A program made the translations under genes and the position numbers. DNA of 36,066 nucleotides from JBBDIM01 sp040880405 (GTDB lineage: Bacteria; Planctomycetota; Planctomycetia; Pirellulales; Pirellulaceae): positions 1-36,066 of the forward strand of contig JBBDIM010000069.1 of NCBI GenBank assembly GCA_040880405.1, written 5' to 3'. The notes below the pieces were generated by a model. It was not told the DNA's origin, searched no databases, and was given only the letters and a program-made list of their open reading frames with translations. This document shows positions 1 through 7,862 of the stretch, one piece after another. Each line of letters begins with the position of its first letter. Position 1 is the first letter of the stretch.

Positions 1-389
1 TCACCAAGGGTGGCAACTACGGTTGGAACAAGCGGGAAGGAAATCACTCGTTCCCTCCTGGCAGCGACAACCAGAGCGATGAGCTCATCGATCCGATTTT
101 CGACTACCACCACAATGTCGGCAAGTCGATCACCGGGGGCTTTGTTTACCGAGGCAAAAAGGTGCCGCAGCTCGAAGGCAAATACCTCTACGCCGACTAT
201 GTGACGGGTAAAGTCTGGGCCTTGGACTACGATCAAGAGAACCACAAGGTGAAGCAGAACTACCGGATCGCGGCCCCCGAGAACCCGCCGGTGATCGCCT
301 TCGGCGAAGACGAGCAGGGGGAAGTTTACATGAGCGGCGTGTTTGGCGATTACGGAATCCTGTACACGTTCGAGTCGAAAAAAGACTAA
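1..389 (+). CDS. PQQ-dependent sugar dehydrogenase (glucose/sorbosone dehydrogenase family), C-terminal fragment
   Basis: The reading frame is open from base 3 at the window edge and ends at 389, so only about 128 C-terminal residues are present. The fragment shows the last blades of a soluble-type sugar dehydrogenase propeller: GGNYGWNKREG near the edge, then IDPIFDYHH, SITGGFVYRG and GKYLYADYVTGKVWAL. These are characteristic of the GSDH family (PF07995), which oxidises sugars or related alcohols with PQQ outside the cytoplasm. The signal peptide and the catalytic N-terminal half lie outside the window, so substrate and cofactor use cannot be judged. In planctomycetes such domains are often part of larger secreted proteins with cytochrome c domains, which could also lie upstream. 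The family call is firm; the exact enzyme is not. Confidence 0.85.
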   Translation, partial: TKGGNYGWNKREGNHSFPPGSDNQSDELIDPIFDYHHNVGKSITGGFVYRGKKVPQLEGKYLYADYVTGKVWALDYDQENHKVKQNYRIAAPENPPVIAFGEDEQGEVYMSGVFGDYGILYTFESKKD

Positions 390-748
390 CCGCGACGATC
401 CGTTTACCTACGAATTTTTGAAATAGTGACTCAGAACTTCTCGCTTGATCCTTTCGTTCGTTGAACCGAAGGTCATCGTTTCGGACCACGTCATCCGGCC
501 TAAAAGGGCGGTCTCCACACGCAGAACGCGTCCAACGTGTGAATTTTTACACGAATTCAACATACTCCCCCCCGTGACAGGGAGTTTCCGAACGCGGAAG
601 TGCAAGTAGACTAGCCGTTTAGATCAAAAGCACCTTCGGGAAACCACATGGACAGGAGGACCTGTTCGGATAACAATGAGGGTGTGAAGTTGGTGTCAGC
701 GAGTGGTTTACCGTTCGTTTGACATTCCGGTGGTCTTAGCCACCTTTA

Positions 749-810
749 GGCGACTCCGGTTGGCCCGTTTCCCCCGACGTTTGCCCCCGCCGACCGAGTC
801 GCCTTTTTCT
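749..810 (+). terminator. Rho-independent terminator-like hairpin
   Basis: GGCGACTC (749-756) pairs perfectly with GAGTCGCC (796-803). The stem continues past one bulged C with GGTTGGC (758-764) against GCCGACC (789-795, one G-U pair). The run TTTTTCT follows at 804-810. It lies 360 bases beyond the sugar dehydrogenase stop, so it more likely ends an unannotated transcript starting in this intergenic region, or a long 3' tail. Confidence 0.65.
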
Positions 811-978
811 ATTTCTTGCGATCGATTAGAGGGCCCCGGTGCCTAGCGGTTGACTGCCGCTAGGTCGTTCGCCGGTCACGTTAAATGGCCCGTGACGTCC
901 TCCGGCGGGAATAATCGAGCGAGTTCGGAACGAATTAAAACCGGTCATGCTTGAAAGTGTAACCTTTCGAGCGGTTGG

Positions 979-1012
979 ATCATTTAAAGGTGAACATCAT
1001 TTAAAGGTGAAC
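979..1012. repeat. perfect 17-bp tandem duplication
   Basis: The unit ATCATTTAAAGGTGAAC occurs twice with no gap, at 979-995 and 996-1012. It lies about 180 bases upstream of the small gene starting at 1195. It may be a replication-slippage duplication or a doubled binding site; nothing else in the window matches it. Confidence 0.85.
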
Positions 1013-1194
1013 AGAGTGTCGGATCCTTTTGGCAAAGGATTCGTGATACCCCTGGTGCGACTCGATGGCGAAACATCTATCTCCGTTTTGCCCCATCAAT
1101 CGCTATGGGGATGACAAGAGGCATCGGCTGAGGGATTGGAACCCCCGCGGCCCCAACACGTCCGACGAAACGTCGGACGAAGGACAGCGAAGAG

Positions 1195-1662
1195 ATGGCG
1201 AAGACAAATTCCGCCTCGCGGATGGCGGGCATGGCGCGTGGCGCGGTGAGTGTGGCTGTGCTCGGAGGATTTTTGGTAGCGGGGTTCGGGGAACAGGCCC
1301 TGACCCATTTGCAACGCTACCGGTTTCTCGGCTTGGAATCCTGTTCCTGGCTGGCAGAGGGGCCCAACTATCATCTCCGTGAGGAATTTCAATACGTCAA
1401 CCAGCGGGAAGAGCCTCGGCGACTCTTCGTGTTCGAAGGCGCAGGCGCTCACAAAACCCATAGCCGCATGGTGATCACCGATTCCGATTACCGATTTATC
1501 TCCAGTGCAGATTTTGAGCGGCCTGACGAAATCTTCAGACTCAGTCTCGTTGATACGATGGTCGCGCCGGTCGTTGAGGTTTTGGTCAACAAAAATCCCG
1601 GAGTGGATTGCATTCAGTTCCAGATCAACGACGATCAATTGACGCGGCTCGCCCGCGATTAG
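1195..1662 (+). CDS. hypothetical protein with N-terminal hydrophobic segment
   Basis: A 155-residue frame, not recognised. Residues about 15-32 form one hydrophobic segment preceded by basic residues, so the product is probably secreted or anchored by a single helix. The remainder is mixed polar with a possible beta-rich centre (REEFQYVNQREEPRRLFVFEG). The ATG at 1195 has only a weak purine-rich tract (GAAGGACAGCGAAGAG) before it. A competing frame on the other strand (1096-1638) is almost as long but has no signal peptide and starts and ends in non-coding sequence, so the plus frame is preferred. It ends 32 bases before the convergent metallochaperone gene. The chance that this is real is moderate. 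Confidence 0.5.
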   Translation: MAKTNSASRMAGMARGAVSVAVLGGFLVAGFGEQALTHLQRYRFLGLESCSWLAEGPNYHLREEFQYVNQREEPRRLFVFEGAGAHKTHSRMVITDSDYRFISSADFERPDEIFRLSLVDTMVAPVVEVLVNKNPGVDCIQFQINDDQLTRLARD

Positions 1663-1694
1663 TCGAGCGGCGACTTCGCGCGGAATAATCCGGG

Positions 1695-2978
1695 CTAATT
1701 CAGTTCGCCGTCAAGCAGCGAATGACCGTTGGGGGCGAGGTTTTCAACCGCCGGATCCTCGATGGTCTCGTCCTCTTCCCAAGGCTCGATCTCCGGGAAG
1801 GGGTCTTCCAACTCCGCCCACTGGTCTGGTCCCGCATGCCATTCTTCGTCTGTTAGTAGGCAGTCATTCAAGATCGATTCGATCCGAGCCTGGTCGAAGT
1901 CCATCCCGATAAAGACCAACTCTTGCCGCCGGTCCCCATAGTTCCCCTCGAACCGTTCCTGAATCTCCTCTTGCGAGGCCGCGTCTTCCGGAAAATAATC
2001 CGCCGGCGCGGATGCCCACCAGTAACCCGCCGGGTTGATCTGAATCGAGACTCCCGCTTGCGACCACTGGTAAGCCAGGTCGTGCCGCGTGGCCAGCCAC
2101 AGGAATCCCTTGGAGCGAATCACCCCGGCCAACACCCCTTCGTCCAGGTCCAGGGCGTTCCAAATCCGCGCCGGGTGAAACGGACGCCGCGCCTGATAAG
2201 TAAAGTGGCGGATGCCGTACTCGTCGACTTCCGAGTGTTCTTCCCCCCGCGGTACCGCCATCCAACCAAGCGATTGGGCCGCCTGCTCCGCGCTGAACAG
2301 CCCGGTACCCAAAATCTCTTTCAGGTCGACCTCGCCATGGGTCGCATGGACGATGTGGGCGGTCGGATTGAGCCGACCTAAAATGCCGGTCAGGGTCCGC
2401 AAATCGTCCGGGTCGATCAGGTCGCACTTGTTGATGACTAGGACGTTGGCGAACTCGACCTGATCGACCAACAGATCGACCACGCCTCGCGTATCCTCCT
2501 CGTTCAGCTCCATTTGGCGATCGGACAGATCATCCCAGGAGGCGTAGTCCGCAAAGAAATTAGCGGCGTCGACCACGGTGACCATCGTATCGATTTCGGC
2601 GACCTCCGAAAGGCTGTTTCCCTCTTCATCCTCAAACGAAAAGGTCTCGGCGACTGGCAAAGGTTCTGAGATGCCGGTCGACTCGATCAGCAAATAGTCA
2701 AACCGCCCTTCCCGAGCCAGCTTGCCCACTTCCAGCAGCAGGTCTTCCCGCAAGGTGCAGCAGATGCACCCGTTGGACATCTCCACCAATTGTTCCTCGG
2801 TGCGACTCAAGGCCGATTCACCTCCCCGGACCAAGGCGGCGTCGATATTGATCTCGCTCATATCGTTGACGATCACCGCGACGCGCATGTCCCCTCGGCC
2901 CGAGAGGATATGGTTCAACAGCGTTGTCTTGCCCGCCCCAAGAAATCCCGACAGCACGGTTACCGGTAGTCGCTTCAT
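1695..2978 (-). CDS. COG0523-family GTP-dependent metallochaperone (CobW/ZNG1-like)
   Basis: This G3E-type GTPase of 427 residues belongs to the CobW C-terminal domain family, whose zinc-linked members deliver metal to client enzymes when zinc is scarce. Visible motifs are Walker A GFLGAGKTT (residues 11-19), the metal-binding CxCC in GCICCTLRED (Cys71, Cys73, Cys74), the switch region ESTGISEP (about 99-106) and NKCD for guanine recognition (183-186). The CobW_C domain fills roughly residues 240-375, followed by an acidic tail. There is no His-rich loop of the kind seen in nickel or cobalt members. ATG 2978 is chosen over GTG 2984 because GAGG lies 7 bases before the ATG. A Fur-superfamily-like palindrome overlaps its promoter (3036-3052), which supports a role in zinc homeostasis. 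The family is firm; the metal is inferred. Confidence 0.93.
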   Translation of the reverse strand: MKRLPVTVLSGFLGAGKTTLLNHILSGRGDMRVAVIVNDMSEINIDAALVRGGESALSRTEEQLVEMSNGCICCTLREDLLLEVGKLAREGRFDYLLIESTGISEPLPVAETFSFEDEEGNSLSEVAEIDTMVTVVDAANFFADYASWDDLSDRQMELNEEDTRGVVDLLVDQVEFANVLVINKCDLIDPDDLRTLTGILGRLNPTAHIVHATHGEVDLKEILGTGLFSAEQAAQSLGWMAVPRGEEHSEVDEYGIRHFTYQARRPFHPARIWNALDLDEGVLAGVIRSKGFLWLATRHDLAYQWSQAGVSIQINPAGYWWASAPADYFPEDAASQEEIQERFEGNYGDRRQELVFIGMDFDQARIESILNDCLLTDEEWHAGPDQWAELEDPFPEIEPWEEDETIEDPAVENLAPNGHSLLDGELN

Positions 2979-3035
2979 CGTCACACCTCGTATTGCGTCA
3001 TTTCACTAAGCCTGAACGGGGATCAATTTACTGTA

Positions 3036-3052
3036 TTGCAATTTAATTGCAA
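3036..3052. promoter_or_regulatory. Zur/Fur-like operator for the metallochaperone gene
   Basis: TTGCAATT-T-AATTGCAA is a perfect 17-bp inverted repeat with 8-base arms and a single central base, the geometry of Fur-superfamily boxes. It lies 58 bases upstream of the metallochaperone start and overlaps the best promoter there. Zur control of COG0523 genes is well known in bacteria; the assignment to Zur here is inference from geometry and neighbour. Confidence 0.65.
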
Positions 3053-3069
3053 GTGCAGGTAAAATTCAA
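3041..3069 (-). promoter_or_regulatory. sigma-70-like promoter of the metallochaperone gene
   Basis: Read on the minus strand: TTGAAT (3069-3064), a 17-base spacer and TTAAAT (3046-3041). The -10 hexamer falls inside the palindrome at 3036-3052, so a bound repressor would block it. An alternative uses the TTGCAA of the palindrome as the -35, followed by TAAATT; either way the palindrome overlaps the promoter. Confidence 0.45.
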
Positions 3070-3116
3070 GTGTGGTGGACATGCATAAGGTATTTCTTGT
3101 TTTTGCCAAATTCACG

Positions 3117-3144
3117 TTGACGACACCTGTCGTCTCGGTAGAAT
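3117..3144 (+). promoter_or_regulatory. promoter of the blaI-M56 operon
   Basis: TTGACG (3117-3122), a 16-base spacer and TAGAAT (3139-3144) give a good sigma-70-type promoter. The first BlaI-like operator fills the spacer (3119-3134) and the second lies just downstream of the expected start site (3152-3167), a layout suited to autorepression. Confidence 0.75.
3119..3134. promoter_or_regulatory. BlaI-type operator 1
   Basis: GACGACA-CC-TGTCGTC is a perfect 7-2-7 inverted repeat. Its ACA-NN-TGT core matches the core of MecI/BlaI operators (TACANNTGTA). It sits between the -35 and -10 hexamers of the blaI promoter. Confidence 0.8.
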
Positions 3145-3151
3145 CAGGGGC

Positions 3152-3167
3152 GACGACAGATGTCGTC
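3152..3167. promoter_or_regulatory. BlaI-type operator 2
   Basis: GACGACA-GA-TGTCGTC has arms identical to operator 1 and differs only in the two central bases. The centres are 33 bases apart, about three helical turns, so dimers would sit on the same DNA face. A degraded third site (GGCGACA-CC-TGGCCGTC, 3170-3186) follows. Confidence 0.8.
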
Positions 3168-3225
3168 ACGGCGACACCTGGCCGTCTCGCTGGACTCTGC
3201 CTGTTTTGGAGAAGAGGTGCCCCTG

Positions 3226-3636
3226 ATGACACCACCCGACGATGCCAAGCTGACGCCGGTTCAGTTTGAGATTATGCAAGCGATCTGGAACGCCCCCGGC
3301 GGTGCCACCGTCGCCGAGATCTGGGAGGTGATCGCCGCGAGTCGCGAAGTAGGGCGAACCACCGTGTTGAATCTGGTAGGCCGGCTGGAAGCTCGGGGCT
3401 GGCTCCGGCGACAAAAAGAAGGGGGCGTGTTTCGCTATCAGGCGACCGTCGACCGCGACGCGGCGACCGCCGATGTGGCGGAGAAATTTGTGGACGACTT
3501 TTTCGGCGGTTCCGCCCGTGAGTTGGTTTTGAGCCTGCTCGGATCCAACCGGCTCTCCAAGGCGGAAGTTGCTCAGCTTCGTACGCTGCTAGACCAAGCC
3601 CCCTCCTCCTCTTCTTTTCGTCAAGGAAACCAATAA
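3226..3636 (+). CDS. BlaI/MecI/CopY family transcriptional repressor
   Basis: A 136-residue winged-helix repressor of the penicillinase-repressor family (PF03965). The N-terminal half, from LTPVQFEIMQAIW through VGRTTVLNLVGRLEARGWL to RYQATVDRD, is the typical DNA-binding winged helix; the C-terminal helices (FVDDFFGGSARELVLSLL and LSKAEVAQLRTLL) form the dimerisation part. ATG 3226 is chosen because GAGG at 3214-3217 stands 8 bases before it; the longer frame from 3160 would begin inside operator 2. The stop overlaps the start of the M56 gene by one base (TAATG), indicating translational coupling. By analogy with BlaI-BlaR1, the adjacent membrane peptidase would trigger cleavage of this repressor. 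It probably represses its own operon through the sites at 3119-3167. Confidence 0.95.
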   Translation: MTPPDDAKLTPVQFEIMQAIWNAPGGATVAEIWEVIAASREVGRTTVLNLVGRLEARGWLRRQKEGGVFRYQATVDRDAATADVAEKFVDDFFGGSARELVLSLLGSNRLSKAEVAQLRTLLDQAPSSSSFRQGNQ

Positions 3637-6600
3637 TGCTCACCATCCAACTACCGGCCGGTGTTCCCGCGACGTGGCTATTTCCACTGTTGGGGTTGGC
3701 ACTTTTGTCCTTGGTCACCTGCGGCAGCGGCTTGCTGCTGGCCCGTTGGTTGCGCGGCGGATCGTTACCGCTGGTGCATGCGATCTTGGCGCTCTCGCTG
3801 ATGATCCCGCTGGCGGCACCTTTGGCCTTGGCGGTGGTTGGAGGATTGGGCTGGTCGCCGATCCGTCTGGTGGCAGTCGCCCCGGAACCTGAACCAACGC
3901 CACCACCGGCGGCCCAAACAAGTAAACCGGCTGTTGTGCCCGTCCCACTAGAGCAGCGCCCATCGCAAGCCGCCGAGCCCAAATTCAACACAACGTCCCC
4001 CGCGGCGCAAGTCGCCCCGGTCACGCGAACAGCTCCCGCTCCCGCTTCGCAAAACGCCCGCACTGAAATTCAACCTGCGGTCGCTAGCGCCGATCCGGCG
4101 TGGCTAGTCCTTCGAATCCTCGAGCTTGGCGTCGCCGCGATTTGGCTGTTGGGAACCGCTTACCAACTGGTTTGGCTCGGCTGGGGACTCCTCCGCGTCC
4201 GGCGATTTGAACGGACCATCCAGCCGGAGACTGATCCGCAGCTACTGGCCGTGGCCCAGTCGGCGGCCGAACGCTTCGCGCTGCCAACTTGTCCCCCCTT
4301 GGGACGTTCCGCCGCAATCGAGGTTCCTCTTTCGCTGGGGCTGTGGCGACCGCAAGTCATCCTCCCGGCCGAGTCCGACGACTCCCGTTGGTCGGCCGAG
4401 GCGTGGCTTCCGCTCCTGATCCATGAGGTGGCGCATATTCACCGGAAGGATCACATCGTCGGGCTGTTGCAGCGATTGACGTTAGCCCTGTATTGGTGGA
4501 ACCCGCTGGCCTGGGGCGCCTCTCGTGAACTGGGACTGGTCCGCGAACAGATTTGCGATGATCTGGCGACCAGCGGCATGGTTACCGGCGATACGGTTAC
4601 CGGCGAAGCGGCCCCAGCCCGCGAATATGCTGAGATTCTGGTCGACTTGGCCGATCGCGTGGCCGACCGATCCGCGGATCGCGGGCAATATGTCTCAGCC
4701 CTCGCCGCGTGGAACGGCCCCAGCGACGACCTCACGCGGCGAATCCGCCGCCTGCTCGACCCAGGCCGCCAAGTCGTGACCTCACTCGGCCGCACGGCCC
4801 GAGTTGCGTGTGGCGGTTTCGCCCTGGTGATGCTGCTGTTGGTGTTGGCGGTTTGTGTGCGAGTCGATCATCTTGCGGCACAGCCGCCAGCGGATTCTCC
4901 GCCGACCGAAGAGGCGGCTCAGCGTGAGGTGGAAGAAGACGACAACGGTGATGAGGAAGTGCCGGTCGAGCTGTTGGAAAAGATCATCCTGGTGGCGGAC
5001 GCGGAAGGTAAGCCAATCGAAGGAGCGGAAGTCACTCCTCATGCGTTGTCGATCCAAGGGGGCAGTTCCATGCTCTGGACCGATGGCCAAAAAGCGATTC
5101 CGTCCCCCAAGTCGCAGGTCACCGATGCCAAGGGAGTCGCGATCATTCGTTATCCGGAGTACGTCCTCGCGGGAATGCAATCAAAAACCCAGGGTCTGTT
5201 CTGCCATTTCAATCATCCCGACTTCGCTTCCAAGTTGTCGGAATTGGTTTACGTTGCTCCGTTAAATCCTGCTCCGGTCACAACGGTGCAGCTTAGCCGC
5301 GGTGCCCAGGTGAAACTGGTTCCTCGCTTGAACGGTGAAGTGGTAAAGGGCGGAAAACTTTTTGCCGATTGGACCTCCCGCTCGTATGCTCCGGACGTCA
5401 TGGCGACGCGTACACCGGAAGGGCATTTACAGCTTCCCCGCGTGAATCCCGGCACGGAAATCGTCCGGGTGGCTTACATCAGTGAGTCGGGCGAAAGGTA
5501 TTTCAGCGAGGCAAAGCGCGTGGAGCTGAAGGAGGGAGAAGCCCCCGTGGTTGAGGTCAATCTGGAGCCGGGCATCGTTGTTCGTGGCAAACTGGGTGAC
5601 ACGGTACCTCGGCCGGTAAGCGAGGGCAGCGTGGTTGCGGTCGTCGCGGAAAAAGAGGAGTCGACGATGGCTTTGGTATGGCAGACCTACGCGAAGGTCG
5701 ATCCAGACGGAAGCTTTACCCTGGAACCGATGCCAGGGGGCACGCTGCAAGTGATTGCGTTGTGCGATGGCTTTATGGCCCGACCAGACAAACTGCCGGA
5801 GGACGCAACGGAGCAGGAAATCGCGCTGTTGACCAAGCTTTATGGCCGTCCCCAGGAATTTGTGCTGGATGATGAATCACCCGAGATCACGCTGGAAATG
5901 ACCCCCACAGCCGCGGCCGAGGTGCGGCTATTAGATCCGCTCGGAAAACCGGTCGCCGACACTCGGATCATGTTCAGCCCGAATGTGGTTTGGTCGCATG
6001 GATATTCACAGCTTTACTGCCATCCGCTGATGTCTTCGTGGGAGTGGCTGCTGGATCCCGATCGGATTCAGCAGCCGTCGGTCGACTGGGAATCGGTCCC
6101 CTTCGGCGCGGAAACCAATGCCGAGGGTATCGCCAAATTCAAAAATCTACCTCCTGGCCTGCAAACGCTTTATTTTCCGCACGATCAGTATGAATTGGCC
6201 GACAAACGAGGAGATCTTCCGTATAGCATCACCCAAGTCGAGCTGGTCGCGGATCAGAAAAACGAATTCACCTATAACCTCCAAGAGAAACAAGACCCAC
6301 AAACCAGCGACCTGATCCCCGCTGCCCAGGAGACCATCTTCTGCGGCCCCGGAGTTAGCCAACTGGTGAAACCGCGGCCCAAGAAGACCTTCCAAACCGA
6401 AGCCGCCGAGACCGAGCTGGCTGGGGTGGTGATTGATGCCGAAGGAAAACCACTGGCTGGTGTCGACGTGGATGTGTGGACCTGGCATCCCGGCAATGAG
6501 ACGACTACCGACGCGGAGGGTCGTTTCCGGTTGACCGGGCTTGATCGGCTTTCCGAAGTGGAAGTGGAGTTCTCCAAACCGGGGTATTGCCCTTCGCTGT

Positions 6601-7862
6601 ATCCTTCACAAAAGACAGGAACCCAGGACTGGACGGTCGTCCTGACCAACGATACCTACCGGGAAGGGCAAGTCCTCGATCCCGCGGGAAAACCGGTGCC
6701 GGATGCTTTGATCCGCGCGGCTCGCGGGCCGTTCCAAAACCCGCAGGTCATGATTGGCCAGGTCTGGACCGAAACCACCACCGATGCCGAGGGGAAGTAT
6801 CGCTTGTACCTGGAATCGTACGATTACGATATCCAGGTCCGTGTACCCCAACTCGGTTCGTATCGCAGTGAGACGCTGAAAGTTGCGCGGGGTTCGACCC
6901 AGCGGCTCGATTTGAAGCTCGAAAAAGGGCTGACGTTCACCGCCAAAATCCTCAACTCCGAGACGGGCGAGCCGATCGAAGGGATCCAGCTCTGGAACTG
7001 GCAACACACCGGGATCGAGGGGACCTCCAATGCTGAAGGGCTGATCGCGATCGATGGGAAGTCTCCAGGCGAGTTTGAGTTCATGGTGACCGCGGTGGGG
7101 GTCGACCGGAGGCGCAGCTCGGTCGCGGGCAAGTATGCTCGGTGGTGGAGCAGCGCGGCGATGCATGAACATCAGCGAAAGGAAGCGGTTGTTGAAGGGC
7201 AGTTCCCCCGCAACCTGGACGACCTGACCATTGACATTCAACCGGGCATGAAGCCGGTTGAGATCTTCCTGGAACCGGCCGTTACCATCACCGGCCGGGT
7301 GGTCGACCCCGAAGGCAATCCGGTGGAAGGGGCAACCGTCGCCCCGGCCAAGACCGGCAGCGGCAACTCGCTGACCGGCGATACGCGGTACAGTTACCCA
7401 ACCGATGCCGAGGGTAAGTTCACGATGGTCCTACCGGCCAGTCGCCACGTAAAATACAACCTGATCGTCCACGATGGCGAGTACAGCAAGTGGCGCAACT
7501 GGGCCGCCGGGGTGACCGAGCCCTTCCAAACCAGCCCTGGGCAAGTGATCGAAGGGATGGAGCTTTCGCTCACCCAAGGGGCAACCGTGCGGGGCAAGGT
7601 GGTCGATGCAATCGGCCGCGCGAAACCGCACGCCCAAGTCCGAGCCATCGGGACCGACGGCCTCGACAACCGGTACTACGTCCCCACCACCAAAACCGAC
7701 GAAGAGGGAAACTTTGAGCTGAAATTCATCCGACCCGGCGAGCACCGGGTTCAAACCGAACCGTTCTGGTTGTCCGCGGATCAAGCGCCCGGCAAGTCAA
7801 CGCAAACGATGAAGCTTGAAGCGGGCGAGGTCGTTGAAGAAGTGGAGCTGATCTCGGAGTAA
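3636..7862 (+). CDS. BlaR1-like M56 membrane zinc peptidase with C-terminal carboxypeptidase-regulatory-like repeats
   Basis: This 1,408-residue membrane protein has two parts. Residues 1 to about 410 form an M56 peptidase: hydrophobic helices near 9-30, 42-68, 155-185 and 389-408, with the zinc site HEVAH (263-267) followed by IHRKDH and the downstream REQICDD of the BlaR1 family. About 1,000 extracytoplasmic residues follow. They carry repeated Ig-like carboxypeptidase-regulatory domains, recognisable by the rhythm G.V.D..G.P..GA.V and TDAEG.F in units such as LAGVVIDAEGKPLAGVDV, REGQVLDPAGKPVPDALI, ITGRVVDPEGNPVEGATV and VRGKVVDAIGRAKPHAQV. There is no penicillin-binding sensor with SxxK and KTG motifs as in true BlaR1, so the signal is unlikely to be simply a beta-lactam. 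It starts on the last base of the blaI stop. Known logic: the peptidase activates on sensing and inactivates the repressor. The ligand is unknown. Confidence 0.9.
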   Translation: MLTIQLPAGVPATWLFPLLGLALLSLVTCGSGLLLARWLRGGSLPLVHAILALSLMIPLAAPLALAVVGGLGWSPIRLVAVAPEPEPTPPPAAQTSKPAVVPVPLEQRPSQAAEPKFNTTSPAAQVAPVTRTAPAPASQNARTEIQPAVASADPAWLVLRILELGVAAIWLLGTAYQLVWLGWGLLRVRRFERTIQPETDPQLLAVAQSAAERFALPTCPPLGRSAAIEVPLSLGLWRPQVILPAESDDSRWSAEAWLPLLIHEVAHIHRKDHIVGLLQRLTLALYWWNPLAWGASRELGLVREQICDDLATSGMVTGDTVTGEAAPAREYAEILVDLADRVADRSADRGQYVSALAAWNGPSDDLTRRIRRLLDPGRQVVTSLGRTARVACGGFALVMLLLVLAVCVRVDHLAAQPPADSPPTEEAAQREVEEDDNGDEEVPVELLEKIILVADAEGKPIEGAEVTPHALSIQGGSSMLWTDGQKAIPSPKSQVTDAKGVAIIRYPEYVLAGMQSKTQGLFCHFNHPDFASKLSELVYVAPLNPAPVTTVQLSRGAQVKLVPRLNGEVVKGGKLFADWTSRSYAPDVMATRTPEGHLQLPRVNPGTEIVRVAYISESGERYFSEAKRVELKEGEAPVVEVNLEPGIVVRGKLGDTVPRPVSEGSVVAVVAEKEESTMALVWQTYAKVDPDGSFTLEPMPGGTLQVIALCDGFMARPDKLPEDATEQEIALLTKLYGRPQEFVLDDESPEITLEMTPTAAAEVRLLDPLGKPVADTRIMFSPNVVWSHGYSQLYCHPLMSSWEWLLDPDRIQQPSVDWESVPFGAETNAEGIAKFKNLPPGLQTLYFPHDQYELADKRGDLPYSITQVELVADQKNEFTYNLQEKQDPQTSDLIPAAQETIFCGPGVSQLVKPRPKKTFQTEAAETELAGVVIDAEGKPLAGVDVDVWTWHPGNETTTDAEGRFRLTGLDRLSEVEVEFSKPGYCPSLYPSQKTGTQDWTVVLTNDTYREGQVLDPAGKPVPDALIRAARGPFQNPQVMIGQVWTETTTDAEGKYRLYLESYDYDIQVRVPQLGSYRSETLKVARGSTQRLDLKLEKGLTFTAKILNSETGEPIEGIQLWNWQHTGIEGTSNAEGLIAIDGKSPGEFEFMVTAVGVDRRRSSVAGKYARWWSSAAMHEHQRKEAVVEGQFPRNLDDLTIDIQPGMKPVEIFLEPAVTITGRVVDPEGNPVEGATVAPAKTGSGNSLTGDTRYSYPTDAEGKFTMVLPASRHVKYNLIVHDGEYSKWRNWAAGVTEPFQTSPGQVIEGMELSLTQGATVRGKVVDAIGRAKPHAQVRAIGTDGLDNRYYVPTTKTDEEGNFELKFIRPGEHRVQTEPFWLSADQAPGKSTQTMKLEAGEVVEEVELISE

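Larger units (their letters stand above)
390..1194. other. long intergenic region with many hairpins
   Basis: No convincing protein gene is seen; short open frames here lack ribosome-binding sites and family resemblance. The stretch holds at least six stem-loops: GGTGG/CCACC at 729-744, a long terminator-like stem at 749-803, CCTAGCGG/CCGCTAGG at 842-864, GTCACG/CGTGAC at 875-896, CTTGAAAG/CTTTCGAG (one wobble pair) at about 948-972 and ATCCTTT/AAAGGAT at 1023-1040. It also contains a perfect tandem duplication at 979-1012. A structured small RNA or a long leader is possible; no known RNA family was recognised. Confidence 0.5.

Noticed and set aside
1096..1638. 180-codon minus-strand frame opposite the orphan gene
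   Set aside because: It has no signal peptide, motif or ribosome-binding site and is rich in His/Arg as shadow frames often are. The plus frame at 1195 is preferred, though only moderately.
1683..1697. 15 bases (GAATAATCCGGGCTA) shared with 33848-33862
   Set aside because: The match does not extend on either side and has no palindromic form; it may be coincidence.
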